In this document: piece after piece, positions 53,211 through 62,400 of the stretch
How positions within the stretch are numbered: position 1 is the stretch's first letter
How the letters are laid out: each line of letters begins with the position of its first letter
Origin: Clostridia bacterium
GTDB taxonomy: Bacteria > Bacillota > TC1 > UBA5767
Reading direction: 5' to 3'
Assembly: GCA_016887505.1 (NCBI GenBank)
Contig: CP069393.1
Location: forward strand, 2,441,001-2,505,000
DNA length: 64,000 bases
Program-made: the position numbers and the translations under genes
Notes under the pieces: model-generated
Database searches by the model: none
The model's input: the letters and a program-made list of their open reading frames with translations, nothing else
Told to the model about the DNA's origin: nothing

Positions 53211-55163
53211 TTATTGGTCAATAACTGAGAAACCAGTTTTATTTAATTTATCGATAAGCTCCTGTTTATAATTAGAAATTGAAGTCTCGCTGATAAATAT
53301 TGTTAAATTACGGCGAGATCTAGAACAGCCAACATAAAATAAACGATATGCACTCAGTGAACCATAAACTACACTTTCTTTGAAACATTTGATTACTCGA
53401 GTTTTATTTGGTCTTGAGAGGTAATCGGTATAATCTTTTTCACATAATAGTTGAAAGTATTGATTATCAGAATAATGTGAAAGTAAAGAGTTAACACGAG
53501 ATACTAAATAATCCATCTTTTCGGCATGTAGTTCTGGAGTGATATCAGATATCTGGAAACCTAATTCGGTATTAGTTTCATTAATCCACTTGCAGTATTC
53601 ATAATAAAAGGATTCGAATGTAGTAAGTGAAATATCATTAGTGCTCCAGAGCTCAAAAAATTTGTACATATGTACAACAGGTATTCTATTACTATTCTCT
53701 GCGATGAAAAAGACGGTATCGTGACTTTCACCTTTAACACCATGCTGTGTTGAAATATTAGGGCTTTTTAAATAATTTAGGATAGCTTTGAACTCAGAGA
53801 ATTTTACATCTAAAACATTGGAGTATTCTATTTCATAATCAGGATCAAGGTAATCTGTTCTAATAAGATTGCTTTCTAGTAAGCATGATAGTATGGTTTC
53901 TAGTTTGTTTGTTACATCGTTGCTTAGGTACTGGGTAATAACTTTCTCTAGAATAGTTGAAAGTCTTTTTTTGTCATCGTGAGACTTAAACTCATATATC
54001 TTTGCATTAAAGATTCTGTGGTTTTGTTTGAATAATTGAAGTATTTTGCCCAAGTTGTGATGATTGTAATAATCTGAGATTTCTGCAATGATAAAGAATA
54101 CTCTTAAAATTGGATCAGGATTCTCATTTGAAAAATCTGTAAGAATATCAGAGGCGCTATATTTTTGAACATGAGAATACCTTTCCAAACGGTTAAGTGT
54201 GCGATATAAGTTCCCACACCCAATAGAATCGAATTTTTTTTGATTTAAAAGATATAAACAAAGAGCATTTGGGAAACAATTAAGCTCCTGATTAATCGCT
54301 TTCTCGATATCGTTACAAATTATTACTCTAGGATTGTGGTCTGGTTTGATATCGATATTTTTACTTGAAGGTACTTGTACAAATGAAGGGTCGTTGTACA
54401 GTTTATTAAGAATATCAATAACTTCAGATATCGAACGGTGATTAGTTGTAAGGGAGATAGTGGTATTTAAACTTGATAATTGTTTTTCAAATGTACCATC
54501 ATAATTTTTATATATTTGTTGCATTTTATCACCTAATAAGTATAGTTTAGATGGCGTATTTAAAGTCGCGTTATAAAAGATCTTTAGTATATCAGCAGAT
54601 GCATCTTGATATTCATCTATAAAAATAGCCTGAAATTTCTGTGATAAACGTTTTTTTATTACAGTGAAATTATCAAATATCACTTTTGAAAATACAATTA
54701 AATCATCATGTGAAAGCCCGCCGTAATATAAGGAGTTGAATGCTGTTTCATTATATGATAATGACGTGATATTGCTTTTTAGCGTGTCATAATCCAAAGA
54801 ACCATATTTTTCAATGTACTTTTGATTACTATTATTGATATGGTCTTCATTTTCAATATTTTCAATGCGTTTTTTTATTTTATTACTATAGAATTTAAAA
54901 TAGAGTTTTAAAATATCCTGATGACTAAAATAGACACCAATAAAATCGTTTAAAAAGGAGTGAATGGTTGATATGTGAATTTTAGGATTATTCAAATCTT
55001 TATTCAATTCTTCGGCAGCACGATTTGTGTAAGTTATACATAAAATATTATCTTCTGGGAATTCAATAGAGTGATTAGTGACCATAGAACGTATTTTATA
55101 TGTTTTACCACTTCCAGCCGGTGCATTTACTAGAAAAATATTATCAACTATTGAATTAGCCAA
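53211..55163 (-). CDS. UvrD-like SF1 helicase of a Gabija-like defence operon
   Basis: A 650-residue UvrD/PcrA-like helicase. Walker A is NAPAGSGKT (residues 14-21), motif II is FIDEYQDASADI, and LGDKMQQIYKNYDG and a late YVGCSRSRRNL are motifs III and VI. The start is TTG, five bases behind GGAGGG, and overlaps the upstream gene by 16 bases, so the two are translationally coupled. With an OLD-family TOPRIM nuclease as partner this is the Gabija (GajA-GajB) architecture, though it is longer than GajB of Bacillus (about 494 residues). Codon use is much more AT-rich than the flanking chromosome. Defence role is inferred. Confidence 0.85.
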   Translation of the reverse strand: MANSIVDNIFLVNAPAGSGKTYKIRSMVTNHSIEFPEDNILCITYTNRAAEELNKDLNNPKIHISTIHSFLNDFIGVYFSHQDILKLYFKFYSNKIKKRIENIENEDHINNSNQKYIEKYGSLDYDTLKSNITSLSYNETAFNSLYYGGLSHDDLIVFSKVIFDNFTVIKKRLSQKFQAIFIDEYQDASADILKIFYNATLNTPSKLYLLGDKMQQIYKNYDGTFEKQLSSLNTTISLTTNHRSISEVIDILNKLYNDPSFVQVPSSKNIDIKPDHNPRVIICNDIEKAINQELNCFPNALCLYLLNQKKFDSIGCGNLYRTLNRLERYSHVQKYSASDILTDFSNENPDPILRVFFIIAEISDYYNHHNLGKILQLFKQNHRIFNAKIYEFKSHDDKKRLSTILEKVITQYLSNDVTNKLETILSCLLESNLIRTDYLDPDYEIEYSNVLDVKFSEFKAILNYLKSPNISTQHGVKGESHDTVFFIAENSNRIPVVHMYKFFELWSTNDISLTTFESFYYEYCKWINETNTELGFQISDITPELHAEKMDYLVSRVNSLLSHYSDNQYFQLLCEKDYTDYLSRPNKTRVIKCFKESVVYGSLSAYRLFYVGCSRSRRNLTIFISETSISNYKQELIDKLNKTGFSVIDQ

Positions 55164-57226
55164 AGTAATCCCTCCTCAATGTATTTTGGTAGAAGCTGTT
55201 CGGTATAATTATTAAGTATTACTGAATACATAAAATCTGTTTTCCCATTTGATGTATGTGCAACGATATCGCGTATACAATACCGAGCATTTTTTTGAGG
55301 GATTGTATATTTCAAATTATCATTAGATCTTAGTTTAACCCATGAGGATCTATTTTTGCTTGTGAATGCATTTACATTATAGTGTTTTGCTAACATTGCT
55401 TCTTCTAACGTTCTTGAATATCCATCATCTTTACCTTGATAGGCTAAGTAAGCATGTCCGTCTAGAATGACATTACCACCTAAGTAAGACCAATTATATA
55501 AGTCAGATACGTTCGGTTCAACATTATTGTGTGTATCCTTATAAAAATTTTTAAGAGTTGCATTTGTAGTAAATGAATTTTGTATTTGATTTTCAGTTTT
55601 TGCCAATTTGTCATAATCTAAATCTGTAATAATTAATGTTTTAACCTTAAGGAATTCAATAAGCTTCTTGTAATTATAAGCATAAGCACCGCCAACTTGA
55701 ACAAATGCAACATAAAGCTGATTTAATTTTTTAAAGCAATCAAATGTTGCAATTTTTCGTATTAGCATTCTTTCGGTATCACCCTCATATAATATAACTC
55801 TATCTGCAAAAACTACTTCAGAGAAGCCTACTTCAAAGAACCAGTCATAAAAATTATCAATTATTGGATCATTTTTGATTTCATCCTTAAAATCATAAAA
55901 ATCAAGTATATCGCTTTTAAAATTACTAAAAGAACGGCTTATTCTTAGATTCTTCATATCAGTTGCTCTGACTATTTCACTTGAATGAGTTGTTATTAGA
56001 CCTTGAATTTTCTGCATTTGATAGTATTTTCTTAAGTATTTTCCAAAAACATTTTGCATTTGAGGATGCATATGAGATTCAGGTTCTTCAATAAAGAACA
56101 TGTTAACCAGTAGGGAATTTATACTCAATTTATAATTCTCTAATTGTACTAGTATGTAAATCATATTGCTGTACCCAAGTCCCTGTGAAGATTCATTTAG
56201 GAAGTGATTATCAACAAGATACTTGGCGCTTGTAATTTGCATTATCAAGGTTCTGATAGCATCTTCAGAGACATCCATATTAAGTACCATGTTTCCAGTA
56301 TTTCCACCATTAGTTTGAGCTATTGAACTAATAGCATCACTTAGTCCGTTAATAGAAGTCTCTTGAACAAGTGAAGTAATATTTTCTGCTTCTAGTCGTT
56401 GTAATATCTTATCTGGTAACTGTTCAATCAACGATTTCCATTCTTTATTATGACTTGTAAGGGTGATCATATCTTTGCTTAAAGTTTTGTGTTTATCTCC
56501 ATTTTGATCATCCAGAGATCTGCCAGCACAGATATTATGAAAGTTAAATAGTTTTTTGAAGCTCTTTGTTTCGATTTCGTTGCGATTGCTAAATTGCTTA
56601 TCCGTAAAAAAGCATTTATCAACTAAGCAAGAAACATATAACTTGAGAATACGTTCCTTGATGGAGTTTATTTTTAGAATATCAGAATCCGGATCTGTTA
56701 GCTGAGCAAAGCGTAATTTTAATTTGCCAAAATCATTTGCTAGAACCTTGCCAAAAATCGATGCGGTTGGTTCAAAACTATATTCGAAATAGAAAGAGTG
56801 ATTTGTCGGATCAAAGTCCATAATATAATCAGCAAAATTTCTTATGTCGTCATTCTGAGGATCATAATCAATGGTAAATTTAACGTTTGTTAGTGGTAAA
56901 AGAATTGGCTCTGTTTCAGTTATAGAGTCAAGGCCAAAAATACTGTTTACTATATCGTGAATTACTTTTTCATTATCATGTATTTGAGTAAATGAATTTA
57001 AGAAGAGTGGATATACTTTATCTAGCCATTCTTTAGAATTTTCAACTGGAATATCTTCAACTCTTAAATTAGTTTTTGTGCTATTAATTATATGTTCCAT
57101 CAATTCGATAATAGATGTTTTACCACTATTGTTTGCGCCTGCTAATAAAGTAATGTCTTCATCAAATGAAAGTGCAGTATTTAAGAATTTACGATAGTTG
57201 TTTACTTCAATTCGTTTTAATATCAC
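55148..57226 (-). CDS. OLD-family ATPase/TOPRIM endonuclease (GajA-like)
   Basis: A 692-residue protein with an N-terminal ABC-type ATPase and a C-terminal TOPRIM nuclease. Walker A is GANNSGKT (residues 30-37), the signature region SSQGLGYSN and the Walker B FFIEEPESHMHPQMQ follow. The TOPRIM motifs are VILYEGDTERML near residue 475 and IITDLDYDK near 535. Gabija GajA has the same layout but is shorter (about 578 residues). I chose the GTG at 57226, six bases behind GGAGGT; an ATG at 57241 is possible. It is the first of two coupled genes, in very AT-rich DNA. Confidence 0.85.
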   Translation of the reverse strand: MILKRIEVNNYRKFLNTALSFDEDITLLAGANNSGKTSIIELMEHIINSTKTNLRVEDIPVENSKEWLDKVYPLFLNSFTQIHDNEKVIHDIVNSIFGLDSITETEPILLPLTNVKFTIDYDPQNDDIRNFADYIMDFDPTNHSFYFEYSFEPTASIFGKVLANDFGKLKLRFAQLTDPDSDILKINSIKERILKLYVSCLVDKCFFTDKQFSNRNEIETKSFKKLFNFHNICAGRSLDDQNGDKHKTLSKDMITLTSHNKEWKSLIEQLPDKILQRLEAENITSLVQETSINGLSDAISSIAQTNGGNTGNMVLNMDVSEDAIRTLIMQITSAKYLVDNHFLNESSQGLGYSNMIYILVQLENYKLSINSLLVNMFFIEEPESHMHPQMQNVFGKYLRKYYQMQKIQGLITTHSSEIVRATDMKNLRISRSFSNFKSDILDFYDFKDEIKNDPIIDNFYDWFFEVGFSEVVFADRVILYEGDTERMLIRKIATFDCFKKLNQLYVAFVQVGGAYAYNYKKLIEFLKVKTLIITDLDYDKLAKTENQIQNSFTTNATLKNFYKDTHNNVEPNVSDLYNWSYLGGNVILDGHAYLAYQGKDDGYSRTLEEAMLAKHYNVNAFTSKNRSSWVKLRSNDNLKYTIPQKNARYCIRDIVAHTSNGKTDFMYSVILNNYTEQLLPKYIEEGLLWLIQ

Positions 57227-57267
57227 TGTGTTACCTCCCATATCAACATTGATTTCTAATTCAATAA

Positions 57268-57483
57268 TTAGATTCTTTCCCCATTCTTCTCAACAAAATA
57301 CCCCTCAAACTCACAATCTAAAGCTTCGCCAATCGCTTCTAACTCATTCACAGAGAAGTTATCTCTTTTGAGTTTATTAGCCATGTTCTGATTTGTGGTA
57401 CCGAGTCTTTTGCTAAGTTCTATTATCGTTACATTCTTTCTTTTAAGTAAAATACGGATCTTTTCACCCATCGTTAATTTCAT
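57268..57483 (-). CDS. Small XRE-family regulator
   Basis: A 71-residue single helix-turn-helix protein (IRILLKRKNVTIIELSKRLGTTNQNMANKLKRDNFSVNELEAI). It stands upstream of the defence-like pair on the same strand with its own ribosome binding site (AGGTGA, six bases before the ATG). It probably represses the divergent promoters described at 57507-57644. Confidence 0.8.
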   Translation of the reverse strand: MKLTMGEKIRILLKRKNVTIIELSKRLGTTNQNMANKLKRDNFSVNELEAIGEALDCEFEGYFVEKNGERI

Positions 57484-57506
57484 TAATTATCACCTACCTA
57501 AGTTAA

Positions 57507-57535
57507 ATAATACACCTATTAGTGAATATCTGCAA
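57507..57535 (-). promoter_or_regulatory. Leftward promoter of the XRE-nuclease-helicase operon
   Basis: Read on the minus strand: TTGCAG (57535-57530), a 17-base spacer and TATTAT (57512-57507). One copy of AGTGAATATC (57521-57530, plus strand) lies in the spacer and -35 edge. Confidence 0.7.
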
Positions 57536-57569
57536 TTGTATCATCGAATGATTCAATGAAAGTAATTCA

Positions 57570-57593
57570 AAATAAGCGAAAAAATAAGCGAAA
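57570..57593 (+). repeat. Tandem 12-bp direct repeat upstream of parA
   Basis: AAATAAGCGAAA occurs twice with no gap (57570-57581, 57582-57593), ending two bases before the parA -35 box. It could be a regulator or ParB binding site. Confidence 0.7.
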
Positions 57594-57595
57594 CC

Positions 57596-57644
57596 TTGAT
57601 ACAGTTAATCTAAAAGTGTATTATCACATTATAAAGTGAATATC
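57596..57644 (+). promoter_or_regulatory. parA promoter and downstream operator repeat
   Basis: TTGATA (57596-57601), a 17-base spacer and TATTAT (57619-57624). The second copy of AGTGAATATC is at 57635-57644, just after the start site. The same 10-mer occurs in the divergent promoter, suggesting one regulator for both. Confidence 0.75.
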
Positions 57645-57664
57645 AGAAAGGAGCATAAAAAATC

Positions 57665-58447
57665 ATGAGTAAAATTATAGCTGTAGCATCCCAAAAAGGT
57701 GGGGTAGCCAAAAGTACAACTTGCAGGAATTTAGCAACAATCTTAGCAAAGGAGGGTTACAAGGTACTGGCAATCGATACGGATAACCAAGCCTCCATGA
57801 CTGACTGCTTTGGTATTGTAAAACCTGAAACTTTGGATACGACACTGTACCATTTGATGATGGCTGTTATGAATGAAGATGATCTTCCGCCAAAAGAGAG
57901 TTACATACTAAATAGTGATGGTGTGGATGTTATTCCAAGTAGTATTGAAATGTCAGCCATTGAAATGAACTTGGTCAGTACTATGAGCAGAGAGTATGTT
58001 CTAAAAACAATCACAGAAAAGCTTAGACCAGATTATGATTTCATCATTGTAGATTCAGCACCATCTTTAGGCTTGATGACTTTAAATGTATTGGCTGCTT
58101 GTGATAGCGTATTGATTCCGGCAACACCGGAGTACCTATCTGTAAAAGGTTTGGAGTTATTACTTCAAACAATTATGAAGATAAAGCGCAGAATTAATCC
58201 AAGCATTACTTTTGAAGGTATTCTGCTAACCATGTTTGATGAAAGAACCAATCTATCCAAGAATATGATTGAAATGGTGGATGAAGCTTATGGTGAACAT
58301 ATCAAAGTGTTTGATATTAGGATACCTAAGTCAGTAAAAGTAGGTGAAGCCAATCTTCAAAGTAAATGTATTGTGGATTATATGCCAACAAATAAAGCTG
58401 CTATAGCGTATCAGGAACTAGTAAAGGAGTTGATTAGTAATGGATAA
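57665..58447 (+). CDS. parA: ParA/Soj-family partition ATPase
   Basis: A 260-residue ParA ATPase with the deviant Walker A QKGGVAKST at about residue 9, the AIDTDNQASMT loop and the IIVDSAPSLGLMT switch. The GVGKTT consensus is changed to GVAKST, while the signature and catalytic lysines are kept. In Tn1549/CTn-like elements such a gene stabilises the excised circular form. GAAAGGAGC precedes the ATG. It overlaps parB by eight bases. Confidence 0.92.
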   Translation: MSKIIAVASQKGGVAKSTTCRNLATILAKEGYKVLAIDTDNQASMTDCFGIVKPETLDTTLYHLMMAVMNEDDLPPKESYILNSDGVDVIPSSIEMSAIEMNLVSTMSREYVLKTITEKLRPDYDFIIVDSAPSLGLMTLNVLAACDSVLIPATPEYLSVKGLELLLQTIMKIKRRINPSITFEGILLTMFDERTNLSKNMIEMVDEAYGEHIKVFDIRIPKSVKVGEANLQSKCIVDYMPTNKAAIAYQELVKELISNG

Positions 58448-59462
58448 AACAAAAATGAAAAAAGTTGAAACCTTTGCCTCAATATTTGGTGAAGATCACA
58501 GTGAAGTGCCATCTGAAAAACAAGATGGCACAACCTCTTTAAAGCTGGATGATCTTATTCCTTTTAGAAATCACCCATTCAAGCTTTATGAAGGGGACCG
58601 GTTTAATGACATGGTGGAGAGCATTAAAAACTACGGTGTGATTGTTCCTATTGTAGTAAGAAAAGTGGATGATAAGTATGAAATATTATCTGGCCATAAC
58701 AGAGTTAATGCGGCTAAAGAAGCTGGATTAACTGAAGTTCCAACAGTTATTAAAGAAGGACTTACAGAAGAAGAAGCAACACTCATAGTCACTGAAACAA
58801 ATTTAATGCAACGATCTTTTTCAGATTTAGCTTACTCAGAAAGAGCCACGGTTATTGCTACTAGACATACAGCCATGAAGAAACAAGGTGTAAGAAATGA
58901 TCTGCTAGATGAAATTGAAAAGCTATCGAAAGCTCCTGATTTGTCAGCTGATTCAACTTTTCGCCCAATGGGCGAAAAGTTAAGGTCTGATCAAAATATT
59001 GGTGAAGAATACGGTATTTCTCCAAGAAATATATCAAGATACTTACGTATTAACGAATTAAGTGCTCCATTAAAAGACTTAGTTGATGAAGGTAAAATTG
59101 CTATGCGAGCTGGGGTAGACCTCTCTTATCTATCACAGGAAAATCAAGAAATGGTGGAGGCCATTATTTCTGAAAACACATTTAAAGTGGATATGAAAAA
59201 GGCTGCTCTTTTGAGAAAGCATGAGAAAGAGGGTAACCTAAACTGGAATACAGCCCAAAAGATTATTAATGGAGATATGCTAAAAAGCACTGGTAAAGTG
59301 AAACCATTTAAGCTACAACCAACAATCATTTCAAAGTATTTTAATCCAAATGAAGATAAGAAGGCTATTGAAAAAACAATTGAAAAGGCTCTTGATTTTT
59401 ACTTTAGCCAGATGAAAAACCAATCACATTACATTGAGGAGGGGGAGGAGATGATTGAATAG
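58440..59462 (+). CDS. parB: ParB-family protein
   Basis: A 340-residue ParB/Spo0J-like protein. The N-terminal nuclease-like domain contains LDDLIPFRNHPFKLYEGDRF, the EILSGHNRVNAAKEAG box and TETNLMQRSFSDL. A KorB/ParB helix-turn-helix follows (GEEYGISPRNISRYLRINEL). The coding sequence carries a 27-base inverted repeat at 58955-58981. It ends in ATGATTGAATAG and overlaps the next gene's TTG start. Role: partitioning or stabilisation of the integrated element. Confidence 0.9.
   Translation: MDKTKMKKVETFASIFGEDHSEVPSEKQDGTTSLKLDDLIPFRNHPFKLYEGDRFNDMVESIKNYGVIVPIVVRKVDDKYEILSGHNRVNAAKEAGLTEVPTVIKEGLTEEEATLIVTETNLMQRSFSDLAYSERATVIATRHTAMKKQGVRNDLLDEIEKLSKAPDLSADSTFRPMGEKLRSDQNIGEEYGISPRNISRYLRINELSAPLKDLVDEGKIAMRAGVDLSYLSQENQEMVEAIISENTFKVDMKKAALLRKHEKEGNLNWNTAQKIINGDMLKSTGKVKPFKLQPTIISKYFNPNEDKKAIEKTIEKALDFYFSQMKNQSHYIEEGEEMIE
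58955..58981. repeat. 12-bp-arm inverted repeat inside parB
   Basis: AACTTTTCGCCC (58955-58966), spacer AAT, GGGCGAAAAGTT (58970-58981). The arms match perfectly, although the sequence is translated (STFRPMGEKL). Confidence 0.8.
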
Positions 59463-62400
59463 ACTGACAGAAATCAAGGAAATTTATGACTACATCTTGA
59501 AGGAAATCATGCAAGATGAGCAGGCATGGAAATACTTTCTAACATTTCATGCAAAGATATATAAGCACAGCTTTAATAATGCCGTGCTCATATATGCCCA
59601 AAGACCTGAAGCTACATTAGTTGCTGATATGGAAATCTGGAACCGTCGCATTGGCAGGTGGATTAACAGAGGTGCTAAGAGTATTGCAGTCTTCGATGAT
59701 CAAAGTGCTTATTTAAAACTAAAATACCTGTTTGATATTGAAGATACCCATGGCCAGCCACATACCATTCCAAAAGTGTGGAAATTGAATGAAACATTAG
59801 AATCACAACTATTAGAAAGTTTTAATGCAAACACCCTGTCAGAATGGATTGCAAGGCGGACCCATGAATCTGTCCTTGCTTATACCTCAGATATCCAGCA
59901 AGGTCTTGAAAAGGAATTGCCTAAGACCAAATTATCGGGACTTCCCGTTGAAGGCGTTTTAAGGCAGTTTATGCAGTCTCTTATGGATAGTGTAGAGTAT
60001 ATGACAGCCATTCGATCAGGCATTGAAGAACCTAAGCTAAGTAATCTAAATTCATTTAGTACAGTAACAGATTTTGATTCAAAGGCATTAACACTAAGAT
60101 TAGGTTATCTGACAAGTACCATCTCAGAACATATTCTAAGAGAAATCGAAAGAGAAATTAAGACCATCAAAGAAGAAAAAAGGAGCGTGAATGTTAATGA
60201 AACCCATGGAACTCAGTTATCAGGAAGTACAAGGGATTTATCATCCTCAGATTCAAGTATCGAGGGAGGAAAGCTACGACAAGAAGCCGCTAGGGAAGTA
60301 CGGGCAGATGGCGTTGAATTATCTGAAAGAGGAACACATCAATCGGTACAATTATCTAGTGACCGAAGGGACGTTGCTTCCAATGATGCATCAAGTGAAC
60401 GAGGAAGCGTGGGAGAGGATGGAGAAACTTCAAGGCCAGATGCTACAAGAAGAACCCATTCAGGACCCGACCAACACTTATCAGACTTATCATCACAGAG
60501 AGATGATCAGAATGAGAGCGGAGGAGATCGTTCTTCAAGAAATCATCTTCAAGGAGAGATAGCAAAAGATTTAGAGCTGCCAGAGCGTAGCTCTTTTTTA
60601 ATGGAACTAACAGATGATGAAATTATTGAAAAGGTAGTACTAAGAGGTTCTGGTTTTGAAGGTGGGAAACAGCGGATTGTAGATTTCTTCTCAGAAGAAC
60701 ATACTGCAAAAGAAAAAGCAGACTTTCTAAAAAATGAATATGGTACTGGCGGTAGTTCTGTTACATTCTCTGATGATTTAAGTGGTTTTGAAAACCACGA
60801 CAGTAAAGGAATTACAATTGATATTTATAAAAGCGATAAAGAAATTCATTTGTCTTGGGCTAAAGTGGCTTCTGGTATTGATGCCTTAATTGATAACGGT
60901 AAATATTTTGAACCACGTTATAAAAATGATAATCCACCAACAAGAAAGACAGTGTATCAACCAACATTATTTGACTTAGGTTACGCTGAAAATGACATTA
61001 GGCATGAGAATTATAAAAAGTTAATGAAGGTTGCTCCTGGAATCTTAAACGGACGTTATCGGTATATGAAGCTAAAAGCGCCTGGCTTTATGGACCTTGT
61101 CATTGAAAGACTTTATGAGAATCGAATCTCTCTATCCCATTATTACGAGCAAAATGGAGATTTAATGAGTGATCCAGATATGGAACTCATAGTGGACCAT
61201 AATCAAAAGACATTAACAGCAGCCACTTTTCAACAAGATAATATGGCAATCTATCATGTAGCGTATCAGGGTGATGAGTTGATTAATCTTGATTTAGAAG
61301 ATGAGTTAAATGATTTTCTAAAAGATTGGTTATCAAATATTGCTAGGCAAGGTCACATTGTTTATAAGGCTTATTATTTAGAGGATATTGATGAAGAGAA
61401 TCAAGAACCAATATTTGATGATAACGGTCATGAAATCATTATTGAAGCATCTTCAAAAACGGATGATTTATTGGACTTAGAAGATGAGGATCTCCATGAA
61501 TATCCTTTAGAAGTGGGTATGGAAGTGGATATTGAGGGAAGGAAATTTCAGATCGAATCCATTGATTATGATAGCAATGCGGTATCTCTTATGGATTTAA
61601 CTTTTGCAGGGCAAACGGGTTATCCAATTTTCAGAAAAGAAAGTGTTGATTTTATTTTGGATTTTCTCCCTGATGAGAAACCACTGACTGAAGAAGAAAA
61701 GTGGGGCATTGTATCCATTGGTCCAGTTAAAGATGAAAAGAAAAAGGAGGAACAATCTACAAAAATCAATTATCAATTTTCACCTGAAGATGAGATTGGT
61801 ATTGGTGGGTTAAAAACAAAATTCAGAGCCAATGTTGAAACCATTAAAACGTTAAAAGTTATTGAGGCAGAAAATCGAATGGCAACAGATAAAGAACAAT
61901 CCATCTTAGCCAGGTATGTAGGTTGGGGTGGTATGCCTGGGGCTTTTGATATAGGGGCAAGTGGCTGGAGCAATGAGTATGCTGAATTAAAGAAACTCTT
62001 GTCACAAGAAGAATACGATAGTGCAAAAGCCTCAACGCCCAATGCCCACTATACATCTTCAATTGTCATTCAAAGCATTTATCAGGCACTTGATCAGTTT
62101 GGTTTTAAAAAGGGGAACATCTTGGAACCTTCCTTAGGTGTTGGTAATTTCTTTTCCCACCTTCCTGACTCTATGAACAAGTCAAAACTCTTTGGGGTTG
62201 AACTGGATGATGTATCAGGTCGTATTGCAAGACAGCTCTATCAGAATGCACAGATTCAAATTAAAGGTTATGAAGAAACACAGTTTGAAGATAACTTTTT
62301 TGATGTAGCCATTGGCAATGTCCCTTTTGGTAATTATAAAGTATATGACAGACTTTATGATAAGCATAACTTCATGATCCATGACTATTTCTTAGCAAAA

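Noticed and set aside
60191-60562. 123-codon reading frame within the giant element gene
   Set aside because: It lies in another frame of the Ser/Arg-rich linker of the methylase/helicase protein, whose frame is open on both sides; probably a by-product of low-complexity coding sequence.
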